Source: Bradyrhizobium barranii subsp. apii
GTDB lineage: Bacteria; Pseudomonadota; Alphaproteobacteria; Rhizobiales; Xanthobacteraceae
Direction: 5' to 3'
Assembly: GCF_011516635.5 (NCBI RefSeq)
Contig: NZ_CP096255.1
Location: forward strand, 9,559,501 to 9,623,500
DNA: 64,000 nt
Below, piece after piece: positions 51,928 through 60,159 of the stretch. How positions within the stretch are numbered: position 1 is the stretch's first letter; each line of letters opens with the position of its first letter. Both the position numbers and the translations under genes were made by a program. A model generated the notes under the pieces. The model was not told the DNA's origin. It saw nothing but the letters and a program-made list of their open reading frames with translations, and made no database searches.

Positions 51928-52413
51928 CTAACCGCCGCAGCCGCCGACTGTGACTTTGACTTCCTTGGTCGCGCTGTAGAGCTTGCCGTCGGCTTCCACG
52001 ATCGCGGTCACGTTGGTGGTCTTGGCCATCTTCAGGCGGTTGGCGACAGCGGGGATCGTGCCATCGGGAATCTTGTAGCTCGCCGCGAGCGCGCTCGGAT
52101 TCTCGGCCACGAAGAACGAGATCGAGGTGACCTTGTCGAGCGTCGTCGTCACCGAGATCGGCACCACGCCGCCGTTCTCGGCGATCTCGGGTGCGTCGAG
52201 CTTGACCTTGTCGGACGGCTCGGCGGTCTTGCCGTAGAGCGCCTTGATCGCGTCCGCCTCGCTCTTCTGCTTGAATCCTTCTTCCGGATATTTGTCGTTG
52301 GCCGCTGCACGCGCGGGCGCGAACGGCAGGTCGCCGAGGCCGAGCAGCACGACGCCGGCTGCGCCCTGGAGGATCAGGCGCCGCGTCGGATGAGGGCCGG
52401 TGGTGATGGTCAT
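51928..52413 (-). CDS. soxY: Sulfur carrier subunit SoxY
   Basis: A 161-residue periplasmic carrier. A twin-arginine leader (PTRRLILQGAAG) precedes a small beta-sandwich. The protein ends VGGCGG, and Cys159 on this swinging arm holds the sulfur intermediates through all Sox steps. ATG 52413 is chosen because it gives the leader its normal length. It lies 37 bp after soxX. Confidence 0.95.
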   Translation of the reverse strand: MTITTGPHPTRRLILQGAAGVVLLGLGDLPFAPARAAANDKYPEEGFKQKSEADAIKALYGKTAEPSDKVKLDAPEIAENGGVVPISVTTTLDKVTSISFFVAENPSALAASYKIPDGTIPAVANRLKMAKTTNVTAIVEADGKLYSATKEVKVTVGGCGG

Positions 52414-52450
52414 CTCAAATCTCCTGGACATTCTCTTGGCGTGCCGGTGG

Positions 52451-52807
52451 TCACAGGGTCTGGAGGAAATCAACGATCGCGTTGATCTCCTGCTCGGTCA
52501 AAATCCGGTTCCGGCCGAACGGCGGCATCATGGTCTGCGGATTGCGCTTGGTCTCGTCGAAGATGATCGCGACCAGCTCGTTGCGATCAGGGTATCTTGA
52601 TTTGATGTCCTTCAGCTCCGGCCCGATCGTGCCCGGCAGGTCGCCGCCCTTGATGACGTGGCAGGTCAGGCAATTGCCCTTGCCGCGGTCGAAGGCGAGC
52701 TTTTGGCCGTCGGCCACGGCGGATTGCGCCCGCGCGGGGCCTGCGGCAAGGCCGGCGGCGATCGCCAGCAGGACGTAAAGGACGGGCGTCCGTGGAAAGG
52801 CGGTCAA
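52451..52807 (-). CDS. soxX: Cytochrome SoxX
   Basis: A 118-residue monoheme cytochrome c subunit of SoxXA. It has a Sec leader (LYVLLAIAAGLAAGPARA), haem motif CLTCH at 46-50 and an axial methionine in TMMPPFGRN near 93-94. No ATG is suitably placed: TTG 52807 gives a normal leader with GGAAT upstream, and another TTG at 52888 would add 27 residues. It is the first gene of the sox operon and is divergent from the methyltransferase gene. Confidence 0.9.
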   Translation of the reverse strand: MTAFPRTPVLYVLLAIAAGLAAGPARAQSAVADGQKLAFDRGKGNCLTCHVIKGGDLPGTIGPELKDIKSRYPDRNELVAIIFDETKRNPQTMMPPFGRNRILTEQEINAIVDFLQTL

Positions 52808-53053
52808 GGCGTCATTCCGAGGCGTTATGTCGATGATCTCGTTCGCGGAAATATAGTGTTCCAAAGCACAAAGGGCATCGGCTGACAATCAAGACTATGC
52901 GCGCGGCAAAATGGAGTTAATATCTTCCGCATTGCAACTAAAGAGCTTATTTGTCCGGCGGATTCGGGCCAGGGGTGCTGGCCGGCTGTTTTCGGGGCGT
53001 TTGGGCGCCCATCGTGTTTTTTTCCCGTTCTCGTTTTTTCAAGGGGACCTCAA
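52808..53053. promoter_or_regulatory. Divergent promoter region between soxX and the methyltransferase gene
   Basis: This 246-bp gap, partly AT-rich (for example AAATGGAGTTAATATCTT), must hold promoters for both directions. I found no convincing operator dyad or promoter hexamers. Position is the only evidence. Confidence 0.4.
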
Positions 53054-53728
53054 TTGGCAGAATATGTCGTCGAATTTGGCAGGGACGGCGGACGGGTGGA
53101 GTCGGATGGGCGGCTCGATGCACCGGCATTTCATCGCAATCACGAGCCGCTCTGGGCGGCGCTGGAAAAGCATCTCGCAGGCCTGACCGGCAATGTCGTC
53201 GAGCTCGGCAGCGGAACCGGCCAGCACGTGGTCCATTTCGCGCAGCACACGCCCGGCCTGATCTGGTGGCCGAGCGACCTCAACCAGCGCCACCTCAAGA
53301 GCATCGAGGCCTGGCGCGTTCATTCGGGCCTGCAAAACATCCGCTCGCCCCTGCGGATCGATCTCACCGACCCCGACTGGTGTCCGGAGATGCGAAGCGG
53401 GCAGGGCCCGACGAGTCTTGCCGCATTGTTCTGCGCCAACGTCATCCACATCGCACCATGGAGCGTGGCCGAGGGCCTGTTCGCCGGCGCCGGCCGTTAC
53501 TTGCGGGCCGACGGCAAGCTGTTCCTCTACGGCCCGTTCAAGCGCGACGGCAAGCACACCGCGCTCAGCAATGCCGTGTTCGACACCTCGTTGCGCGAAG
53601 GCAATCCCGAATGGGGCGTGCGTGATATCAGCGACGTCGAGACGCTCGCACGCGGAGCCAGCCTTCGCCTCGTCGACACGATCGAGATGCCGGCGAACAA
53701 TCTTACGCTGGTGTTTTCGCGGAGCTAA
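53054..53728 (+). CDS. DUF938-family SAM-dependent methyltransferase
   Basis: A 224-residue class I methyltransferase-like protein. The SAM-binding motif is NVVELGSGTGQHVVHFA near residue 47, followed by LIWWPSDLNQRHL and FCANVIHIAPW, both marks of DUF938. It starts at TTG 53054 behind AAGGGG at good spacing; no ATG is in frame nearby. The substrate is not known for the family. It is divergent from sox, and a functional link is not implied. Confidence 0.88.
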   Translation: MAEYVVEFGRDGGRVESDGRLDAPAFHRNHEPLWAALEKHLAGLTGNVVELGSGTGQHVVHFAQHTPGLIWWPSDLNQRHLKSIEAWRVHSGLQNIRSPLRIDLTDPDWCPEMRSGQGPTSLAALFCANVIHIAPWSVAEGLFAGAGRYLRADGKLFLYGPFKRDGKHTALSNAVFDTSLREGNPEWGVRDISDVETLARGASLRLVDTIEMPANNLTLVFSRS

Positions 53729-53738
53729 TTCGGGTCGT

Positions 53739-53824
53739 CGTCATGCCCGGGCCTGTCCCGGGCATCCACGTTCTTCGAGTAGCAAGGCAAGGCGTGGATG
53801 GCCGGGGCAAGCCCGGCCATGACG
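53739..53824. repeat. Palindromic intergenic repeat, family B copy 3
   Basis: CGTCATGCCCGGGCCTGTCC opens and GGGCAAGCCCGGCCATGACG closes it. It lies between converging genes, 11 bases past the methyltransferase stop. Confidence 0.9.
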
Positions 53825-53849
53825 ATGTGGAGGCGTCAGCGTCCAAGCG

Positions 53850-55916
53850 CTAGCCTTCATCCTTCCACTCGATCCTGTCCTTCAAGAACCGGAAGCCGAT
53901 CACCTCGAAGCCGGCGCGCTCCTTGTTGTCCTTGCCGTAGCCGTGGCCGCCGGCTTCCGGTTCGTAGAACCAGGCCTCGTAGCCCATCGCCTGCAGCTTG
54001 GCGGCCATCTTGCGCGCGTGGCCGGGATGAACGCGGTCGTCGCGCCGTGTCGTGGCGATCAGGATCGGCGGATAGGACTGGCCGGCCTTCACGTTGTGAT
54101 AGGCCGAGTAGGTCTTCAGCCACTCCCACTCTTCGGGTTTGTCAGGGTCGCCATATTCCGCAATCCAGCTCGCGCCCGCGAGCAGTTTGGTGTAGCGGCG
54201 CATGTCGATCAGCGGGATGGTGCAGAACAGCGCACCAAAACGCTCGGGGTAGCGCACCAGCATGTTGGTGATGAGGATGCCGCCGTTCGACCCGCCTTGT
54301 GCTGCGATCCGCTTTGGCTTGGTCACGCCGCGTCGCACGAGATCGGCGGCAACGGCCGCGAAATCGTCGTGCGAGAGTTTCTTGCCGGCGAGCCGGCCGG
54401 CATCGTGCCAGCGGGTGCCGAACTCGCCGCCGCCGCGCAAATTCGCCTGCACGATGGTGCCGCCGCGCTCGAGCCACAGCTTGCCGAGCGAGGGGTTGTA
54501 GTACGGCTTCACCGCATGGGCGAAGCCGCCATAGGCGCTCATATAGACCGGCGCATCGCCGGTCTCCCCGGCGGGGCCGGTCTGCACATAGGGAATGCGC
54601 TCGCCGTCGATCGAGATCGCCTCGTGCTGTGTGACCACGAGGCCGTCGGCGGTGAACGTCTTCGGCGCCTGCTTCAGTACGGTCGGGCTTGCGACGCCGC
54701 GCTCCAGCAACAGCAGCGACGGCGGCGTCAGCGGGTCCTGCACATTGGCGAGCAGGTCGCCATTGCTCTCGGACGGATGGCGATCGAGCGGCCAGATGTC
54801 GACGACGCCGATTTGCGGGAGGCCGGGAAGCGTCTCGCGGCTCCAGTCGCCGGCGGATGGTGTGAAGATCTCGAAGCGCGGCTGCAGCTCGTCGAGGATC
54901 GACAGCACCAACTTTCCCGCCGCCCAGAACAGACCTTGCAGGGCCTGCCGCGGCCCGGGTTCGAACAGGACGATGAACTCGCGGCTGCCGGCGAGGAATG
55001 CCGAGAGCGAGATGCCGAGCACGGTGTCGGTGGCGTAGGTCCGCCCCTCGACCGTCCAGTCCTTGCGCAGCTTCATCGCGAACCAGTCGCCATGCGCCTG
55101 CAGCCAGATGCCGGTCGGCAGATCGAGCTTCGTCGTCGTGCCGGCCGCATCGCGCAGCCAGATCGCATGATTGAAGAAATCGATCTGGTCGACGATCCAG
55201 ACCCGCGGCGCCGGTCCCGTGTCGTCGGCCATGCCTGACATCGCCATGTGATCGGCCGTGGTCTCGAGGATCGTTTGCGCCTGATCGACAGGCTGGCCGC
55301 GCCGCCACACGCGAACGGTCCGCGAATATCCGGAAGTAGTCGCCATGCCCTCGCCATGGGCGCTCGACAGCAGCAGCGTATCGGCATCGATCCAGTCCAC
55401 GCCGCCCTTGGCTTCCGGCAGCACAAAACCGTCCGCGACGAAGCTTTTCGTGTCGAGGTCGAATTCCCGCAGGGTGACGGCGTCGCTGCCGCCGCGCGAC
55501 AGGCTCAGAATCGCCCGCGAGCGTCCCGGCATCGTGGCGATCCCGCTCAGCAGCCAGTCCTCGCCTTCGCTCGCCGCGAGCTGGTCGATGTCCAGCATGA
55601 TCTCCCACGCCGGATGCGCTTTGCGAAATTCCGCCAGCGTGGTTCGCCGCCACAGGCCGCGCGGGTTGGCGGCATCCTTCCAGAGATTGTGTAGATCGCC
55701 GCCGCGCCGGCTGACATAGGGGATGTTGTCGGGACGATCGTAGATCGCCGCGAGGACATCGCGGTCGCGCTCGAAGGCCGCGCCCCCGAACGCGGCGAGC
55801 GTCAGCTGATTCTGCCGCGCGACGAAATCGAGCGCCTGCTTGCCTTCGATCTCCTCCAGCCAGAGCCAGGGATCGTCGTCGGGAGCGCTGAGCGTGGGCC
55901 GGTCGTCGACAGACAT
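53850..55916 (-). CDS. Prolyl oligopeptidase family serine peptidase (S9)
   Basis: A 688-residue peptidase: an N-terminal beta-propeller (to about residue 420) over a C-terminal alpha/beta-hydrolase. The catalytic Ser lies in AAQGGSNGGILI, the Asp in TRRDDRVHPGHA and the His in GGHGYGKDN. No signal peptide is seen, so it should cleave short peptides in the cytoplasm. GGGAG precedes ATG 55916; the extension to 55991 was rejected. No operon partners. Confidence 0.93.
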   Translation of the reverse strand: MSVDDRPTLSAPDDDPWLWLEEIEGKQALDFVARQNQLTLAAFGGAAFERDRDVLAAIYDRPDNIPYVSRRGGDLHNLWKDAANPRGLWRRTTLAEFRKAHPAWEIMLDIDQLAASEGEDWLLSGIATMPGRSRAILSLSRGGSDAVTLREFDLDTKSFVADGFVLPEAKGGVDWIDADTLLLSSAHGEGMATTSGYSRTVRVWRRGQPVDQAQTILETTADHMAMSGMADDTGPAPRVWIVDQIDFFNHAIWLRDAAGTTTKLDLPTGIWLQAHGDWFAMKLRKDWTVEGRTYATDTVLGISLSAFLAGSREFIVLFEPGPRQALQGLFWAAGKLVLSILDELQPRFEIFTPSAGDWSRETLPGLPQIGVVDIWPLDRHPSESNGDLLANVQDPLTPPSLLLLERGVASPTVLKQAPKTFTADGLVVTQHEAISIDGERIPYVQTGPAGETGDAPVYMSAYGGFAHAVKPYYNPSLGKLWLERGGTIVQANLRGGGEFGTRWHDAGRLAGKKLSHDDFAAVAADLVRRGVTKPKRIAAQGGSNGGILITNMLVRYPERFGALFCTIPLIDMRRYTKLLAGASWIAEYGDPDKPEEWEWLKTYSAYHNVKAGQSYPPILIATTRRDDRVHPGHARKMAAKLQAMGYEAWFYEPEAGGHGYGKDNKERAGFEVIGFRFLKDRIEWKDEG

Positions 55917-56096
55917 GAACGAAACTCCCAGAGATCGCTGCGGATAGGATTTGATCGAGCGCAAGCCGTCAAGTGCGCGGCCCGCTATCATCCGCCCGAT
56001 TGCGTCAGAGGCATGGCCTGCGCCCGTTTGCGCCGGTTGCCCGCCCTCCCACGCCCCTCCATAGTGCCGGGAATCAACAAGTCCTCTCGGGCGGAA

Positions 56097-57350
56097 ATGC
56101 CGATGTTAGACGTGACTACAGCCCACGAAATCGCTGCCGACGCCCGCGTGCGTGCCAATGTGGTGCGCCTTGCCGCGGCGCAAGCGCTGACCGGCGCCAA
56201 CTCGGCGGTGATCTTCGCCACCGGCTCGATCGTCGGCGCCACGCTCGCGCCCGACATGTCGTTCGCGACCGTGCCGATCTCGATGTATGTGCTGGGGCTC
56301 GCCGCCGGCACGCTGCCGACTGGCGCAATCTCGCGCCGCTTCGGCCGCCGCGCGGCCTTTATCGTCGGCACGGGTCTGGGCACGCTCACCGGCCTGTGCG
56401 GCTCGTTCGCGATTTTGCATGCGTCGTTCGCGCTGTTCTGCGTCGCGACCTTCCTCGGCGGGCTCTATGGCGCGGTGGCGCAATCCTATCGCTTCGCCGC
56501 CGCCGACGGCGCGAGCGCGGCCTACCGGCCGAAAGCTGTGTCCTGGGTGATGGCCGGCGGCGTGTTCGCCGGCGTGCTCGGTCCGCAGCTCGTGCAATGG
56601 ACCATGGACGTCTGGTCGCCCTATCTGTTCGCCTTCAGCTTCCTGGTGCAGGCTGCGGTGGCGCTGGTCGCGATGGGCATCGTCGCCGGCGTCGATATGC
56701 CCAAGCCGGCACCGGCAGATCTGCACGGCGGCCGGCCGCTGCTCGACATCGTGACCCAGCCGCGCTTCATCGCGGCCGCGCTGTGCGGCGTCATCTCCTA
56801 TCCCATGATGAATTTGGTGATGACCTCGGCGCCGCTCGCCATGAAGATGTGCGGCCTCAGTGTCAGCGATTCCAATTTCGGCATTCAATGGCACATCGTT
56901 GCCATGTACGGGCCGAGTTTCTTCACCGGCGCGCTCATTGCGCGTTTCGGCGCGCCCAAGATCGTCGCCGCCGGCCTGCTGCTGGAGGCCGTGGCCGCCG
57001 GCATCGGTCTCTCCGGCCTCACCGCGATGCACTTCTGGGCCACGCTGATCGTGCTCGGTGTCGGCTGGAATTTCTCCTTCATCGGCGCCTCCGCGCTGGT
57101 GCTCGAGACGCACCGTCCGCAAGAGCGCAACAAGGTGCAGGCCTTCAACGATTTCCTGGTGTTCGGCATGATGGCGATCGGCTCGTTCTCCTCCGGCCAG
57201 TTGCTGGCGAATTACGGCTGGTCGGCGGTGAACATGGTGGTGTTCCCGCCGGTGGTGCTCGGCCTCGCCGTGCTCTCGCTGGCGTCCTGGGCCCGCCGCC
57301 GCAAGGCGCGGCTGGACGCGGCGATGGGCGAGTTCCCGGATGCGATCTGA
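56097..57350 (+). CDS. MFS transporter
   Basis: A 417-residue carrier with about twelve helices. Loop 2/3 reads GAISRRFGRRAAFIVG, the classic MFS motif between helices 2 and 3. Two ATG codons six bases apart (56097, 56103) are possible starts. It is monocistronic. No feature reveals a substrate; overall it resembles poorly studied MFS exporters. Confidence 0.87.
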   Translation: MPMLDVTTAHEIAADARVRANVVRLAAAQALTGANSAVIFATGSIVGATLAPDMSFATVPISMYVLGLAAGTLPTGAISRRFGRRAAFIVGTGLGTLTGLCGSFAILHASFALFCVATFLGGLYGAVAQSYRFAAADGASAAYRPKAVSWVMAGGVFAGVLGPQLVQWTMDVWSPYLFAFSFLVQAAVALVAMGIVAGVDMPKPAPADLHGGRPLLDIVTQPRFIAAALCGVISYPMMNLVMTSAPLAMKMCGLSVSDSNFGIQWHIVAMYGPSFFTGALIARFGAPKIVAAGLLLEAVAAGIGLSGLTAMHFWATLIVLGVGWNFSFIGASALVLETHRPQERNKVQAFNDFLVFGMMAIGSFSSGQLLANYGWSAVNMVVFPPVVLGLAVLSLASWARRRKARLDAAMGEFPDAI

Positions 57351-57427
57351 GTTGGCAGGAGGCTGTCAGCAGCGTCGATACTTCGATCTGCGTCGAAGTG
57401 ATTTTCGAGTGAGAGTTAATTAGATGT

Positions 57428-57514
57428 CGTCATGGCCGGGCTTGTCCCGGCCATCCACGTCTTTGCTACGTCGAAGGAAGAACGTGGATGCCCGGGACAC
57501 GCCCGGGCATGACG
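57428..57514. repeat. Palindromic intergenic repeat, family B copy 4
   Basis: CGTCATGGCCGGGCTTGTCC opens and GGACACGCCCGGGCATGACG closes it. It lies between two MFS genes on the same strand, 13 bases before the second start. Confidence 0.9.
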
Positions 57515-57526
57515 GAGTAAGCGGCA

Positions 57527-58762
57527 ATGCTCGATAATCCTCAACACGCCCCCATCGACGAATCCTCCCTCCGTTACGAAGGCTGGCGCATCGTCGCGGT
57601 CTGCTTCCTGCTCGCGACCTTCGGCTGGGGGCTCGGCTTTTACGGCCAGAGCGTCTATGTCGCCGAGCTCCAGCGCGCGCGGGGCTGGCCGGCTTCGCTG
57701 ATCTCCTCGGGCACGACGTTCTTCTATCTGTTCGGCGCGCTGCTCGTCGTCTTCGTTGGCGAGGCCGTCAGAAAATATGGCCCGCGGCTCTGCCTGATCG
57801 CCGGCACGCTGGCGATGGCGGCGGCCGCGGTCGCGATCGGCGCGGTCCGCGAACCCTGGCAGCTCTATCTCGCCGATGCCGTGCTCGCCTTCGGCTGGGC
57901 CGGCACCAGTCTCGCCATGATCACCAACACGATCAGCCTGTGGTTCGACCAGAAGCGCGGCATGGCGATCAGCCTGGCGCTGAACGGCGCCAGTTTCGGT
58001 GGCATCGTCGGCGTGCCGCTGCTGGTGACCCTGATCGGCCACATCGGCTTTGCCAGCGCGATGTACGCCGCCGCCGGCGCCATGCTGGTGTTGCTGCTGC
58101 CGGTGATCCTCCTTCTCGTCGGCCGGCCGCCCGATCTTCACGGCTGGCACGCGACGGCGAAGGCCAGGCCGCAATCGTCGACGGAGATCCGCGCATGGGC
58201 GTTGCGCGACGTCGGCTTCCTCACGGTGACGATTGCGTTCGCTCTCGTGCTGTTCGCGCAGGTCGGCTTCATCGTGCACCTGATCTCGTTCCTCGATCCC
58301 GTGATTGGCCGCGAGCGCGCAGCCGTGGCGGTCGCGGTGCTGACCGCGATGGCGGTGATCGGCCGGGTGCTGTTCTCGATGGTGATCGACCGCCTCAACC
58401 AGCGGCTGGCGTCGGCGCTGTCGTTTCTGAGCCAGGCCGCGGCGCTGTGCGTCGTCATCAATTTGCACAACGACTATGTGCTGATCGCGGCTTGCGCGGT
58501 GTTCGGTTTTTCGGTCGGCAATCTCATCACGCTGCCGTCGCTGATCGTGCAGCAGGAATTCGACTCCGCCTCGTTCGGCGTGCTGATCAGCCTGAATACG
58601 GCGATCAACCAGGTGACCTATGCGTTCGGCCCCGGCGTCGTCGGCTTCCTGCGCGATTTCTCCGGCGGCTACGCGCTGCCGTTCTATCTGTGTATCGCGC
58701 TGGAGGTGGCGGCGGCGGCGCTGATCATGGTGCGGGGGAAGCCGCGAGCGAAGCTCTCGTAG
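57527..58762 (+). CDS. MFS transporter, oxalate/formate antiporter or monocarboxylate-like
   Basis: A 411-residue twelve-helix carrier. The sequence GFYGQSVYVAELQRARGW in helix 1 and GRLLFSMVIDRLNQRL-like loop 8/9 (read here as GRVLFSMVIDRLNQRL) suit the OFA/monocarboxylate branch of MFS proteins. Its TAG stop is supplied by the first bases of a palindromic repeat (CGTAGGG), so the repeat arrived at or defines the gene end. Substrate unknown. Confidence 0.87.
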   Translation: MLDNPQHAPIDESSLRYEGWRIVAVCFLLATFGWGLGFYGQSVYVAELQRARGWPASLISSGTTFFYLFGALLVVFVGEAVRKYGPRLCLIAGTLAMAAAAVAIGAVREPWQLYLADAVLAFGWAGTSLAMITNTISLWFDQKRGMAISLALNGASFGGIVGVPLLVTLIGHIGFASAMYAAAGAMLVLLLPVILLLVGRPPDLHGWHATAKARPQSSTEIRAWALRDVGFLTVTIAFALVLFAQVGFIVHLISFLDPVIGRERAAVAVAVLTAMAVIGRVLFSMVIDRLNQRLASALSFLSQAAALCVVINLHNDYVLIAACAVFGFSVGNLITLPSLIVQQEFDSASFGVLISLNTAINQVTYAFGPGVVGFLRDFSGGYALPFYLCIALEVAAAALIMVRGKPRAKLS

Positions 58763-58888
58763 GGTGGGCAAAGGCGCGAAGCGCCGTGCCCACCATCGAC
58801 CTCTCAACGTGCCTCGCGAGAGGTGGTGGGCACGCTTCCGCCTTCGCTCTTCGAGCTACGGCGGACAAGTCGCTTTGCCCACCCTACG
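58758..58888. repeat. Palindromic intergenic repeat, family D copy 2
   Basis: CGTAGGGTGGGCAAAGGCGC opens and GCTTTGCCCACCCTACG closes it. The first five bases overlap the preceding MFS gene, and its end lies three bases before the stop of the converging VOC gene. It thus fills the whole intergenic gap. Confidence 0.88.
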
Positions 58889-58891
58889 AGA

Positions 58892-59386
58892 CTACCCCTC
58901 GCGCTGCTTCAGCAGCCCCTCGACATCCAGCCGCTTCGTGAACATCGCAAGCTTGCCATCCGGCCCGAGCGGCCATTGCTCTTTCGGCTTGTCCCAATAC
59001 AGCTCCACGCCGTTCTCGTCGGGATCGCGCAGATACAGCGCCTCGCTGACGCCGTGATCGCTGGCGCCGTCGAGCGCAATGCCGGCCGTGAGCACGCGAT
59101 GCAGCGCATCCGCCAGCGCGGGCCGCGTCGGATAGAGGATCGCGGTGTGGAACAGGCCCGTCGTGCCCGGCGGCGGCGGCGAGCCGCCCTTGCTCTCCCA
59201 GGTGTTGAGCCCGATGTGGTGATGATAGCCGCCGGCCGAGATGAACGCCGCGCCCGAGCCCATGCGCTGCATCAGCTCGAAGCCGAGCACGCCGCAATAG
59301 AAGCCGAGCGCGCGATCGAGATCGGCGACCTTGAGGTGAACGTGGCCGATCCTTGTGCCGGCATTGACGGCTGGGCTTTGCGACAT
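58892..59386 (-). CDS. VOC-family dioxygenase-like protein
   Basis: A 164-residue metalloprotein with two beta-alpha-beta-beta-beta repeats of the vicinal oxygen chelate superfamily. Probable metal ligands are His15 or His17 in GHVHLKV, the His in LFHTAI and the Glu in GVELYWD. Single-domain VOC proteins of this kind include ring-cleavage dioxygenases and glyoxalases. The sequence resembles the CatE-like group. Substrate unknown. It is followed upstream on the same strand by a CMD-family gene. Confidence 0.87.
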   Translation of the reverse strand: MSQSPAVNAGTRIGHVHLKVADLDRALGFYCGVLGFELMQRMGSGAAFISAGGYHHHIGLNTWESKGGSPPPPGTTGLFHTAILYPTRPALADALHRVLTAGIALDGASDHGVSEALYLRDPDENGVELYWDKPKEQWPLGPDGKLAMFTKRLDVEGLLKQREG

Positions 59387-59476
59387 GGTGCTGCTCCGTT
59401 GACCAACTCCAGATAAGGCCGGCTCCGGGACAGTGCTACCTGCCTATCCCGAAACCCATCGTTTCCAGATACGAAA

Positions 59477-60022
59477 CTATGAGAGCTCCGGCGCCTCGCC
59501 CTCCGGCAGCTCGAACTCGAACGTGTTCAGCGTCATCGACACCATTGTGTAATAGCCGCACAGCCCGATCACCTCGACCACGCCGCGCTCGCTGAGGACC
59601 TTCACCGCTGCATCGTAGAGGCCCTTCTCGACGCCATGGCCTTCATGCAGCGACTTCGCGACGTCGTAGATCATCTTTCCCTTGGGATCGTCGAAGACAG
59701 GCGTGCGGCGGTCGCGGATCGAGTCGATGATATCAGGATCCATGCCGCCCTGGAGCGCCAGGCGCTTATGCGCATACCATTCGTAATGCGCAGTCCAGTG
59801 CCGCGCCGTCACCAGGATCGCGATCTCCGAAAGCTTGGCGGGGAATATCGTGTCGTAGCGCAGCACTTCGCCGAGCCGCGTGGCGTGACGGGCCATGTCG
59901 GGGCTGTTGAGCCAGGCCATCATCGGCGCCGGCGGCTTGCCGCGCTTGCCGGCAATCGATTCGTCATAGGTCTGCCGCTGGCTCTCGTTCATTTCGCCAG
60001 GCGAAAGGAGTTTCAGGCGCAT
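59477..60022 (-). CDS. Carboxymuconolactone decarboxylase family protein
   Basis: A 181-residue all-helical protein of the CMD/AhpD superfamily: LSEIAILVTARHWTAHYEWYAHKRLALQ and LCGYYTMVSMTLNTFEFELP. No CxxC redox pair is present, so it is closer to the decarboxylase-like branch than to AhpD peroxidase reductases. GAGGAAAC precedes ATG 60022; the extension to 60085 runs into the divergent promoter. It is divergent from an acyl-CoA dehydrogenase gene. Confidence 0.88.
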   Translation of the reverse strand: MRLKLLSPGEMNESQRQTYDESIAGKRGKPPAPMMAWLNSPDMARHATRLGEVLRYDTIFPAKLSEIAILVTARHWTAHYEWYAHKRLALQGGMDPDIIDSIRDRRTPVFDDPKGKMIYDVAKSLHEGHGVEKGLYDAAVKVLSERGVVEVIGLCGYYTMVSMTLNTFEFELPEGEAPELS

Positions 60023-60159
60023 TGTTGTTTCCTCTTTGTTTTCAAGCCTCGCCATCGCTCCGACTATAGCCGAATGCAGCGCCACGGAAGTGGTTGAATT
60101 CCACGGTGCGATGGCTCAGAGTCGCGCCCAACAAGTCTTTTTGATTGATGGAAACGACC

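Noticed and set aside
57416..58807. 463-residue minus-strand frame opposite the second MFS carrier
   Set aside because: Same shadow pattern. Part of it lies in palindromic repeats.
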